From positions 53,847-117,846 of the forward strand of contig CAOPES010000007.1 of the NCBI GenBank assembly GCA_948502395.1: a stretch of DNA of 64,000 bases, written 5' to 3'. The notes under the pieces were generated by a model. The model worked only from the letters and a program-made list of their open reading frames with translations. It did no database searches and was not told the origin of the DNA. The position numbers and the translations under genes are program-made. Within the stretch, counting starts at the first letter, position 1. Every line of letters begins with the position of its first letter. This stretch comes from an uncultured Clostridia bacterium. GTDB lineage: Bacteria > Bacillota > Clostridia > TANB77 > CAG-508. Below, piece after piece: positions 55,588 to 62,677 of this stretch.

Positions 55588-55869
55588 ATGCAATTAGTAA
55601 ACATCGGATTTGGTAATATAGTTTCAGCAGAAAGAATTGTCGCAATAGTAAGCCCAGAATCAGCACCAATCAAAAGATTAATTCAAGAATCAAAAGATGA
55701 AAAAACAGCAGTTGACGCAACATATGGAAGAAGAACAAGAGCAGTACTAATTATGGACTCAGGACACATCATATTATCAGCAGTTCAACCAGAAACAGTA
55801 GGTGGAAGAATTGACAAAACAATAGCAATAGACAAAATGATAGTGCAAGAAGACCAAACTAAACAATAA
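55588..55869 (+). CDS. remA: Extracellular matrix regulator RemA
   Basis: RemA is a small DNA-binding protein that activates biofilm and osmoprotection genes in Bacillus. The 93-aa product is a close match in pattern ([53 protein letters not shown]). Genomic position after yicC is typical. Shine-Dalgarno GAAAGGATTG. A role in matrix control here is by family only. Confidence 0.95.
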   Translation: MQLVNIGFGNIVSAERIVAIVSPESAPIKRLIQESKDEKTAVDATYGRRTRAVLIMDSGHIILSAVQPETVGGRIDKTIAIDKMIVQEDQTKQ

Positions 55870-55894
55870 CAAAATAAAAGGAGAGTGAAGAAAA

Positions 55895-56086
55895 ATGATG
55901 GTAAAACCAAGCGTTTCAGAATTATTAACAAAAGCTAACAATAGATATGAATTAGTAATAGCAACAGCAAGACGTGCAAGACAAATAGCAGAAGGTGCAG
56001 AAACTAAAAAAGACATGAAAGAAGAATCACCAGTAACAATAGCTGCAAACGAAATAGCAGAAGGGAAGGTAGAAATAATATGCTAG
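55895..56086 (+). CDS. rpoZ: RNA polymerase omega subunit
   Basis: Small subunit that supports beta-prime folding and RNA polymerase assembly. The 63-aa protein has the omega pattern MVKPSVSELLTKANNRYELV, ATARRARQIAEG and ANEIAEGKVEI. It lies before gmk (after it in Bacillus). AAAAGGAGAGTG precedes ATG 55895. Its stop overlaps the gmk start by 7 nt, indicating coupling. Confidence 0.93.
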   Translation: MMVKPSVSELLTKANNRYELVIATARRARQIAEGAETKKDMKEESPVTIAANEIAEGKVEIIC

Positions 56087-56637
56087 TAATACTATCAGGA
56101 GTAGCAGGAGCAGGAAAAGACACAGTAAAAAAAGAACTAATAAAAAGAATGGAAAATGTAGAAACACTACCATCTTACACATCAAGACCAAAACGTGAAG
56201 GAGACGTAGAAGGAGAAACATACAACTTTGTTACTAGAGAAGAATTTGAAAACATGATAGAAGCCGGAGAATTTTACGAATATGACGTACACCATAACAA
56301 CTACTATGGAACATCAAAAAAACTACTAAACGAAAAAATAGCAAGCGGAAAAATAATAGTAAGAGACATAGACGTTAATGGAACAGAACACTTACAAGAC
56401 TTATTAAAAGCAGACACAAAAGTTGTAACAATCTTTTTAAGAGTACCAAAAGAAGAATTAGAAAGAAGATTACAATCAAGAATAGACAAACCAAGCCCAG
56501 CAGAAATTCGTTTACGTCTAAGTAGATTTGACTACGAAGAATCTAAGATTAATTTATATGACTATGTAATAAAAAATGACAACTTAGAAAAAACAGTTCA
56601 AATTGTTATGACAATTTTAAAAAACGAGATAGAATAA
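56080..56637 (+). CDS. gmk: Guanylate kinase
   Basis: Phosphorylates GMP to GDP. The 185-aa protein starts MLVILSGVAGAGKDTVKK with the P-loop GVAGAGKDT. It has the GMP-binding SYTSRPKREGDVEGETYNFV and YYGTS, and the lid region RLQSRIDKPSPAEIRLRL. The P-loop ends in Asp-Thr instead of the usual Ser-Thr, a small variation. Its stop codon lies inside the terminator stem. Confidence 0.95.
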   Translation: MLVILSGVAGAGKDTVKKELIKRMENVETLPSYTSRPKREGDVEGETYNFVTREEFENMIEAGEFYEYDVHHNNYYGTSKKLLNEKIASGKIIVRDIDVNGTEHLQDLLKADTKVVTIFLRVPKEELERRLQSRIDKPSPAEIRLRLSRFDYEESKINLYDYVIKNDNLEKTVQIVMTILKNEIE

Positions 56638-56649
56638 TCTCGTTTTTTT
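56623..56649 (+). terminator. Terminator after gmk
   Basis: AACGAGAT / ATCTCGTT stem, 6-nt loop, T7. It includes the gmk stop codon. Confidence 0.9.
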
Positions 56650-56650
56650 A

Positions 56651-56748
56651 AAAATTGCCACCAGGGACGGACCTTTTTGGCAATAAATTGCCAATAGGGA
56701 CGGTCCTAAATGGCAAAAAATTGCCAAAAAGGTCCGTCCCCAGTGGCA
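56651..56748. repeat. Family A compound element before priA
   Basis: Three consecutive TTGCC/GGCAA-bounded segments with GGGACGGACC, GGGACGGTCC and GGTCCGTCCCC cores. It ends at AAAAAGGAG of priA. Confidence 0.9.
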
Positions 56749-56761
56749 AAAAGGAGATAAA

Positions 56762-58993
56762 ATGATAGCGGAAGTGATTATAAATAGAACAGCGAAAAAA
56801 CTAAATAGGACCTTTGATTATAGAATACCAAAGGATTTAGAAGACCTTATTATGATTGGAAGTAAGGTCTTGGTTCCGTTTGGTAAAGGCGGGAAGTTAG
56901 AGCAAGCTTTTGTAGTGGCTATCAAGGATAATTCGAATTATGAAGTCAAAGAGATTGCAAAAATTGAAGATGGTCTTACAGATAAGCAAATAGAGTTAGC
57001 TAGGTGGATGTCAAAGAGATATTTTTGTAATGTTTCAGATTGTATAAAACTTATGCTTACTCCTGGAACTAGAACTAAGATTAATAAAGTTCAAGATAAA
57101 ACAATAAATGCGGTTTATTTGAAAAAAGATATTGAAGAGATAGAGTTTGATATTGAGACTAATAAAATAAAATCTGAGAAGCACAAGAAAGTCATAAAGT
57201 TTGTAAGGGATAATGAAGGTGTTACAATTCCTGAAATTGAAATGCTTATAGATTGCTCAAGAGCGATTGTAAATACGTTGGTGAAAAATGGATATTTAGA
57301 GATTATACCTAAAAAAGTTGAAAGAGAGCCATTAAGGGATAAAGATTTAGAGAGAACAAATAATTTGAAATTAACAGAAGAGCAAGAAATGGCATACGAG
57401 CTAATAGAAAGTTCAATAGATGAAGAGATTTACAAGAGTTTTTTACTATATGGAGTTACAGGTTCACGGCAAAACAGAAGTATATTTGCAATTAATCCAA
57501 AAAGTAATTGGAATAGGTAAAACAGCGATAGTACTAGTGCCAGAGATATCTTTAACACCTCAAATGTTAGATAGATTTATTTCAAGGTTTGGAAAAGAGA
57601 AAATAGCTGTATTACATAGCAAACTATCAATTGGTGAAAGATATGACGAGTGGAACAAAATAAGAGAAGGGAAAGCAAATATAATAATAGGTGCAAGGTC
57701 AGCAATATTTGCACCAATACAAAATTTAGGGATAATAATAATTGATGAAGAACACGACAGTTCATATAAGTCAGAAGCAAATCCAAAATATGACGCAAAA
57801 CAAGTAGCTAAATATATAGCAAAACAAAATAATTGTCCATTGGTACTAGGAAGTGCAACACCTGATATCAATACATATTATAAAGCAAAAGAGTTGGGAA
57901 AAATAGAACTATTAGAACTAACTAAAAGAGCAAATAACTCTTCATTACCAGAAGTTGAAGTGGTTGACCTTAAACAAGAACTAGCAAATGGAAACCGCTC
58001 AATGTTTAGTAGAAGTTTATATCAAGAAATAGAAAAAAATTTAGAGCAAAAAAGACAAACAATTCTGTTTCTAAATAGAAGGGGATACTCAACATTTATA
58101 ATGTGTAGAGAATGTGGGTATACTGTAAAATGTAAAAACTGTGACATAAGCCTTACATACCACAGTTATGAAAAGAAGCTAAAATGTCATTATTGTGGAT
58201 ATGAAGAAAACTTAGTAACAATTTGTCCAGAATGTGGAAGCGAAAAAATTAGATATTTCGGAACAGGTACTCAAAGGCTAGAACAAGAGATTTTAAAACA
58301 ATTTCCACGGAGCAAAAACAATAAGAATGGATGTTGACACAGTAACAAAGAAAAACTCACACGAACAAATTCTGAACAAATTCAAAAATGAAAATATAGA
58401 CATATTAATTGGAACACAAATGGTAGTAAAAGGACATCACTTCCCAAATGTTACACTAGTTGGAGTGGTAGCAGCAGATAGTTCTTTAAATATAGATGAT
58501 TATAGAGCAAATGAAAGAACATTTCAAATACTAACACAAGTAGCACGGACGAGCAGGAAGAGAAAATTTACCTGGGAAAGTTGTAATCCAAAGTTATAAC
58601 CCAGAAAATTTTAGTATACAATGTGCAAGAAAGCAAAATTATGATATATTCTATGAAACAGAAATAGCACTAAGAAAACAGTTGAAATATCCGCCATTTT
58701 GCGATATAATAGTAATTGGATTTAACAGTTTAAACGAAAACGACATCAAAATTCAAAGTAAAAACATATATGAAAAACTAAAAACAAGGCTAAGCGAAGA
58801 ATTCAAGGTATTTGCACCGATGCCATCACCAATAGACAAAATTCAAAATAGATACAGATGGCGAATAATAATAAAAGGAAAAATGAACGAAACAGCAAAC
58901 AAAATACTAAACGAAGCTTTGCAAGAAGTATATGAAAAAGATTTAAAAACAACAAGAATAACAATAGATGTAAACCCAAACAACATGTCATAA
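56762..58993 (+). CDS. priA: Primosomal helicase PriA, frame broken three times at CGG codons
   Basis: PriA restarts stalled replication forks. Four segments in successive +1 frames align end to end with one 742-aa PriA. The first covers the 3'BD and winged-helix part to GVTGS. The second has GKTEVYLQLIQ, the DEEH box, the eight zinc cysteines (CRECGY, CKNC, CHYCGY, CPECGS) and ends at KQFP. The third is AKTIRMDVDT to TQVA, and the fourth is RAGRENLPGKVV to the C-terminus. Each junction is a CGG: 57467 inside the Walker A motif TGSGKT, 58308 at FPGAK, and 58546 inside helicase motif VI VAGRAGR. At each, skipping C gives the expected conserved Gly. No other damage. Unshifted translation would stop 9-17 codons after each site. 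Confidence 0.92.
57467..57469 (+). other. +1 frameshift site 1 in priA (TCA CGGC AAA)
   Basis: Skipping C57467 gives GGC AAA ACA, Gly-Lys-Thr of the Walker A motif, without which PriA cannot bind ATP. Confidence 0.9.
58308..58310 (+). other. +1 frameshift site 2 in priA (CCA CGGA GCA)
   Basis: Skipping C58308 gives GGA GCA AAA, restoring the FPGAK...RMDVDT segment common to PriA. Confidence 0.9.
58546..58548 (+). other. +1 frameshift site 3 in priA (GCA CGGA CGA)
   Basis: Skipping C58546 gives GGA CGA GCA GGA, Gly-Arg-Ala-Gly of helicase motif VI. The next codon CGA is read normally as Arg, so the effect is specific to CGG. Confidence 0.9.
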
Positions 58994-59047
58994 GGGACAT
59001 TTGGGGACGTTTCTTTTTGGACATTTTGTCCATTTTGGGACACATCT
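58993..59047. repeat. Family C palindromic element between priA and def
   Basis: GGGACATTTGGGGACGTTTC, GGACATTTTGTCC and GGGACACATC, the reverse orientation of the copies at 44580 and 53063. It starts at the priA stop codon. Confidence 0.88.
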
Positions 59048-59069
59048 ATGTAAGGAAAGGGAAAATAAA

Positions 59070-59537
59070 ATGGCAATTAGAAATTTAAGATATCAAAAAG
59101 ACGAAATACTAAAAAAGAAATCAAGAGAAGTAGAAGTAATTGATGACAAATTACAAACTTTGATTGATGATATGATAGAAACAATGCATAAATACAATGG
59201 GCTAGGGCTAGCAGCTGTACAAGTTGGCGTTTTAAAAAGAGTTATAGTACTTGATATGTATGACGACAAAGGTCCAATTGTAATGATAAATCCAGTTATA
59301 ATAAAAACAAAAGGAGAACAAGAAGTTGACGAAGGCTGTTTAAGTTTTCCAAACCAATTTGCAAAAGTAATAAGACCTGCCGAAGTTGTGGCAGAATATA
59401 CAGACAGAAATGGAAAAAGAATGAGAGTAAAAGCAAAAGAATTACTAGCCCAAGCAATTTGCCACGAAACAGACCACTTAAACGGAGAAGTGTTTATAGA
59501 TAAAATTTTACCAGGAACATTAGAATATGTAGAATAA
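59070..59537 (+). CDS. def: Peptide deformylase
   Basis: Metal-dependent removal of the N-formyl group from nascent proteins, paired with fmt downstream. The 155-aa protein has the three deformylase motifs GLGLAAVQVG near residue 46, EGCLSFP near 92 and CHETDHLNG near 133. Cys, both His and the catalytic Glu are present. ATG 59070 follows AAGGAAAGGG. An in-frame upstream start at 59001 would translate the family C repeat. Confidence 0.96.
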   Translation: MAIRNLRYQKDEILKKKSREVEVIDDKLQTLIDDMIETMHKYNGLGLAAVQVGVLKRVIVLDMYDDKGPIVMINPVIIKTKGEQEVDEGCLSFPNQFAKVIRPAEVVAEYTDRNGKRMRVKAKELLAQAICHETDHLNGEVFIDKILPGTLEYVE

Positions 59538-59608
59538 AAATTGCCAACAGGGACGGACCTAAATGGCAAAAAATTGCCAAAAAGGTCCGTCCCCATTGGC
59601 AATTTTTT
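59536..59608. repeat. Family A palindromic element between def and fmt
   Basis: AAAATTGCCAACAGGGACGG... and its complement, then TTTTTT. It could act as a terminator or as an intercistronic processing site. Confidence 0.9.
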
Positions 59609-59626
59609 AGAAAGGAAAGTGTAATT

Positions 59627-60583
59627 ATGAAAGTATTGTTTATGGGAACACCGGATTTTGCAAAAGAGAGCCTGGAAGCGGTATATAATGCAAATTATGA
59701 AATATTAGGTGTTGTAACAAATCCAGATAAGCCAAAAGGCCGTGGGATGAAGATGATAGCTTCTCCTGTTAAGCAATTTGCAGAAGAAAAAGGGCTAAAA
59801 GTATACCAACCAATAAAAGTAAGAAGAAATGAAGAGTTTATAGAAGAAATAAAGTCACTAAATCCTGATGTGATATGTGTAGTTGCATATGGTAAGATAT
59901 TGCCAAAGGAGATTTTAGATATTCCGCGACTTGGCTGTATAAATGTACATGGTTCACTGCTTCCACAATACAGGGGAGCTGCTCCAATACAATGGGCGGT
60001 ACTAAATGGTGATAAGAAGACAGGAATTACTACGATGTATATGGATGTTGGTATGGATACAGGTGATATGATTTTAAAAGAAGAAGTTGAAATAGGTGAT
60101 GATGAGACAACAGGAGAATTATGGGATAGGCTTTCTAAAATAGGTGGAGAGCTATTAGTAAAAACCTTGGAACAAATTGAAAATGGAACAGCACCTAGAA
60201 CTAAACAAGGAGAAGATTTTACAGTAGCTCCTATGCTAGATAAACAAATGGCTAAGATTGATTGGGATGAAAAAACAGCGAGTGAAATTAAAAATTTAGT
60301 AAGGGGATTGAACCCAATTATGGGGGCTTATACATTTTTGAATGGAAAGAAAATAAAGTTTTGGAAAGTTGCAATTGCAACAAAAAGAGAGATAATAGCA
60401 GAAGGTATGGAGATTTTAAAAAATGGTACTGTTATGATATCAGATCCAAGAGATGGTCTGTTTATAAAAGCAAAAGATGGAGTTATTATAGTTCTAGAAA
60501 TTCAAGGTGAAAATGCTAAAAGAATGCCGATATCTGACTTTTTAAGGGGAAATCAGATAAATGAATTTGAAGTTTTTAAATAA
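59627..60583 (+). CDS. fmt: Methionyl-tRNA formyltransferase
   Basis: Formylates initiator Met-tRNA. The 318-aa protein has MKVLFMGTPDFA at the start, the folate-binding and catalytic block INVHGSLLPQYRGAAPIQ near residue 104 (Asn, His) followed by the conserved Asp in TTMYMDVGMDTGDM. The C-terminal domain with LNPIMGAYT binds tRNA. GAAAGGAAAGTG precedes ATG 59627. Confidence 0.97.
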   Translation: MKVLFMGTPDFAKESLEAVYNANYEILGVVTNPDKPKGRGMKMIASPVKQFAEEKGLKVYQPIKVRRNEEFIEEIKSLNPDVICVVAYGKILPKEILDIPRLGCINVHGSLLPQYRGAAPIQWAVLNGDKKTGITTMYMDVGMDTGDMILKEEVEIGDDETTGELWDRLSKIGGELLVKTLEQIENGTAPRTKQGEDFTVAPMLDKQMAKIDWDEKTASEIKNLVRGLNPIMGAYTFLNGKKIKFWKVAIATKREIIAEGMEILKNGTVMISDPRDGLFIKAKDGVIIVLEIQGENAKRMPISDFLRGNQINEFEVFK

Positions 60584-60590
60584 TTTTATA

Positions 60591-60633
60591 GAGTTTGCAA
60601 TGCTAAATATTAGTGTTGCAAACTCTTTTGTCT
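60591..60633 (+). terminator. Terminator after fmt
   Basis: GAGTTTGCAA / TTGCAAACTC 10-bp stem, 15-nt loop, TTTTGTCTT. Confidence 0.85.
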
Positions 60634-60663
60634 TGTAAAAAGACCAACATATAGTTAGTCTGA

Positions 60664-60819
60664 TTAATATAGATATAAAGTATCTTCTATAACATATGAT
60701 ACAGGCAAAACTTCTTCTGTATCTGTTGTAATTTTAAAATATGTTTCTCCAGTTATGTCTTTGTAAACCGCAACTGTAACTGTTCCACATTTGATGCCTT
60801 GTACTTGGTTGCTTTTCAT
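60664..60819 (-). CDS. Small protein of unknown function (51 aa)
   Basis: Minus-strand ORF with ATG 60819 preceded by AGGGGTG. A longer in-frame start at 60864 has no ribosome-binding site. The peptide (MKSNQVQGIKCGTVTVAVYK ... SYVIEDTLYLY) is a run of beta strands with one Cys, without a membrane helix. A TATAAT lies upstream on this strand (60869-60864). Unrecognised. Confidence 0.6.
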   Translation of the reverse strand: MKSNQVQGIKCGTVTVAVYKDITGETYFKITTDTEEVLPVSYVIEDTLYLY

Positions 60820-61122
60820 AAATTTTTCACCCCTATTGCTATAATTTTTAAAGAACAGACACAATTATATCACTCGTTGGAAGAATTGCGTTAAAAGACT
60901 ACGTAAATACACCAAATTTGTATATGAAAATATCCAAAAGTGCTTTTGCGAAATAAAAGTTTATTTAAAATGTAATATTTTTGTAATATAAGTAATTTCA
61001 GCTAACGAATTGCCAAGTATAAGAATATATAAACAGAAGTAGTTTTAAGTACTGCTTCTGTTTTTTGTCTTATAGAAAATACTTTTTAAATTTGGTAAAT
61101 GTTAAAATGTATTATGCATCTG

Positions 61123-61152
61123 TTGACGTAATTCTTAAATAAACGATAAAAT
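61123..61152 (+). promoter_or_regulatory. Upstream TTGACG promoter of the prepilin-like gene
   Basis: TTGACG (61123-61128), 18-nt spacer, TAAAAT (61147-61152), in the phrase CTGTTGACGTAATT...AACGATAAAAT, repeated before the second paralogue at 62619. Confidence 0.65.
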
Positions 61153-61212
61153 ATCAATAAGAAAAATTATTACTAACAAGGTTTAAGAAATGTACTTTTT
61201 TTATTTACCATA

Positions 61213-61241
61213 TTGACGTTATACGACAGATTGTGTACAAT
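61213..61241 (+). promoter_or_regulatory. Second promoter of the prepilin-like gene
   Basis: TTGACG (61213-61218), 17-nt spacer, TACAAT (61236-61241). Confidence 0.6.
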
Positions 61242-61359
61242 ATAAACTGAATAGTAAAAAGAAAAATGTAAATACTAAAAAGGGAAGTAAGATGCATTTT
61301 TGATGTAATTTATATGTAAAGTATAAAATTTTAGTGAACAAAAGAAAGGGGATTAAAAA

Positions 61360-62481
61360 ATGAAACAAAACGAAATGAAAGGAATTACACTAATAGCACT
61401 AGTAATAACAATAATTGTACTTCTAATACTTGCAGGAGTGGCAATTGCGACATTGACAGGAGATAATGGAATATTAACAAAAGCAGTTACTGCAAAAGAG
61501 AATACAGAAAAAGCAAATGAAGATGAGATGAGAAGATTGACAATGTTAGAAGCAGTATCAAATATTGAAAATAAAGAATATACAGATGCGAATGGAGATA
61601 CAGCGACAATACCAGCTGGATTTGCAGTATCACAAATAGAAGGAGAAAATACAGTAGAAAATGGATTAGTCATAATAGACGCTAATGATAATGAATTTGT
61701 ATGGATACCAGTACCAACAGCAATAGCTGAAAGTGAAGAACAAGGAACAATAAATAAAGCAATGGCAGTAAATTTAGGAACAGAAGAAAATCCACAATAT
61801 AGGGGATTATTATATAATTTTAATGACACAAGTTCAGAAGTACAAAGTGGGTGTACAACAACTACAAATAATAATAGAGAGCCAGATATAGTGAGTGATT
61901 ATGATAATAATACAACATATAATAATGGATTATTTACAAAGGATAGTTTACAAATTGATTATAATAATATGATAAAAAGTGTGAATATAAATCATGGATT
62001 TTACGTATCAAGATATGAGATGAGTTTGGACGCAAATAAAAATATACAATCAAAGAAAAATCAACAATCAGCGACAGCAGATGCATCATCTACCAATATG
62101 TGGTATGGATTATATGAAAAAGCGAAAACATATAATAGAGATTCAGTAATAAGCAGTATGATATGGGGAAGTCAATATGACGCAATGATGAATTGGATGC
62201 ATAAAGATAGTAATATAAATGTTAATTCAACAACTCCGATAACAGGAGCAACAAAAAATGCATCAAGAACAACAGGACTAGAAGAAAAAGATAAAATAAA
62301 AAATGTATATGATTTATTAGGAAATAGCTATGAATGGACCTTGGAAAACAATAGTTCTGGGCATAGAGTTTTTCGTGCAGGTGCGTATGACTATAATAGT
62401 CTAATATCTCGACGTGGCAATAACAGTCCATATACTAAATACAACGATGTGTCTTCTCGTTTTACTCTATATATAAAGTAA
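61360..62481 (+). CDS. Prepilin-like protein with formylglycine-enzyme/C-lectin-like C-terminus, copy 1
   Basis: The 373-aa protein starts with a type IV prepilin-like signal: a short basic leader, then MKGITLIALVITIIVLLILAG. The glycine is in place, but the usual Glu at +5 is Ala. An N-terminal helix (LTGDNGILTKAVTAKENTEK) follows. A central domain (residues about 70-310) includes FVWIPVP and GFYVSRYEMS. The C-terminus (VYDLLGNSYEWTLENN ... SRFTLYIK) resembles the FGE-sulfatase/C-type-lectin fold (D..GN..EW ... R). A paralogue follows 196 nt later. Surface localisation is likely. GAAAGGGG serves as Shine-Dalgarno. Confidence 0.8.
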   Translation: MKQNEMKGITLIALVITIIVLLILAGVAIATLTGDNGILTKAVTAKENTEKANEDEMRRLTMLEAVSNIENKEYTDANGDTATIPAGFAVSQIEGENTVENGLVIIDANDNEFVWIPVPTAIAESEEQGTINKAMAVNLGTEENPQYRGLLYNFNDTSSEVQSGCTTTTNNNREPDIVSDYDNNTTYNNGLFTKDSLQIDYNNMIKSVNINHGFYVSRYEMSLDANKNIQSKKNQQSATADASSTNMWYGLYEKAKTYNRDSVISSMIWGSQYDAMMNWMHKDSNINVNSTTPITGATKNASRTTGLEEKDKIKNVYDLLGNSYEWTLENNSSGHRVFRAGAYDYNSLISRRGNNSPYTKYNDVSSRFTLYIK

Positions 62482-62542
62482 AATATGGAACTTTGTGAAA
62501 ATATAAAAATTAAAAAATAGATAAAATAATAAAAAAGTAAAA

Positions 62543-62578
62543 GCGCGTTTCACGAACAAATGTGAAGCGTATTTTTTT
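62543..62578 (+). terminator. Terminator after prepilin-like copy 1
   Basis: GCGTTTCAC / GTGAAGCGT stem (two wobble pairs), 8-nt loop, T7. Confidence 0.8.
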
Positions 62579-62618
62579 TATTTTAAATAAATGCAAAAAA
62601 GAATTATATAATCATCTG

Positions 62619-62648
62619 TTGACGTAATTTCAATATGAACGATAAAAT
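62619..62648 (+). promoter_or_regulatory. TTGACG promoter of prepilin-like copy 2
   Basis: TTGACG (62619-62624), 18-nt spacer, TAAAAT (62643-62648). Same spacing and flanks (ATCTG before, GAACGA before the -10) as at 61123. Confidence 0.7.
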
Positions 62649-62677
62649 AATAAAAACACAAGAGAAGGAGAGATAAA

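Larger units (their letters stand above)
60820..61359. other. 540-bp intergenic region with promoters and an isolated hairpin
   Basis: No ORF of note. It contains the upstream region of the 51-aa minus-strand gene and an isolated terminator-like hairpin, AACAGAAGTAG / CTGCTTCTGTT followed by T4 (61032-61066), with no recognised gene in front of it. It also contains two promoters for the gene at 61360. Confidence 0.6.

Noticed and set aside
3253..58548. Pure sequencing or assembly error as the explanation of the CGG sites
   Set aside because: Not excluded, but disfavoured. An error triggered by GG should also hit other phases (AGG and TGG codons, NNG-GNN junctions), yet I saw no frame break of any other kind in 64 kb, and CGG is missing in frame everywhere else.
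3253..58548. P-site tRNA slippage of the prfB (CTT TGA) type
   Set aside because: The seven P-site codons are all different, most cannot re-pair after a +1 slip, and no Shine-Dalgarno-like stimulator or downstream structure is shared.
3163..58993. Calling truB, the thioesterase, the RluD-type gene, rsmE and priA ordinary pseudogenes
   Set aside because: All seven lesions are the same (C before an in-phase GGN), fall at conserved glycines, and the genes show no other stop codons, deletions or decay. Several are important housekeeping functions.
57420..58993. Three additional independent genes in the priA region
   Set aside because: They are consecutive segments of one PriA protein with no own start signals.
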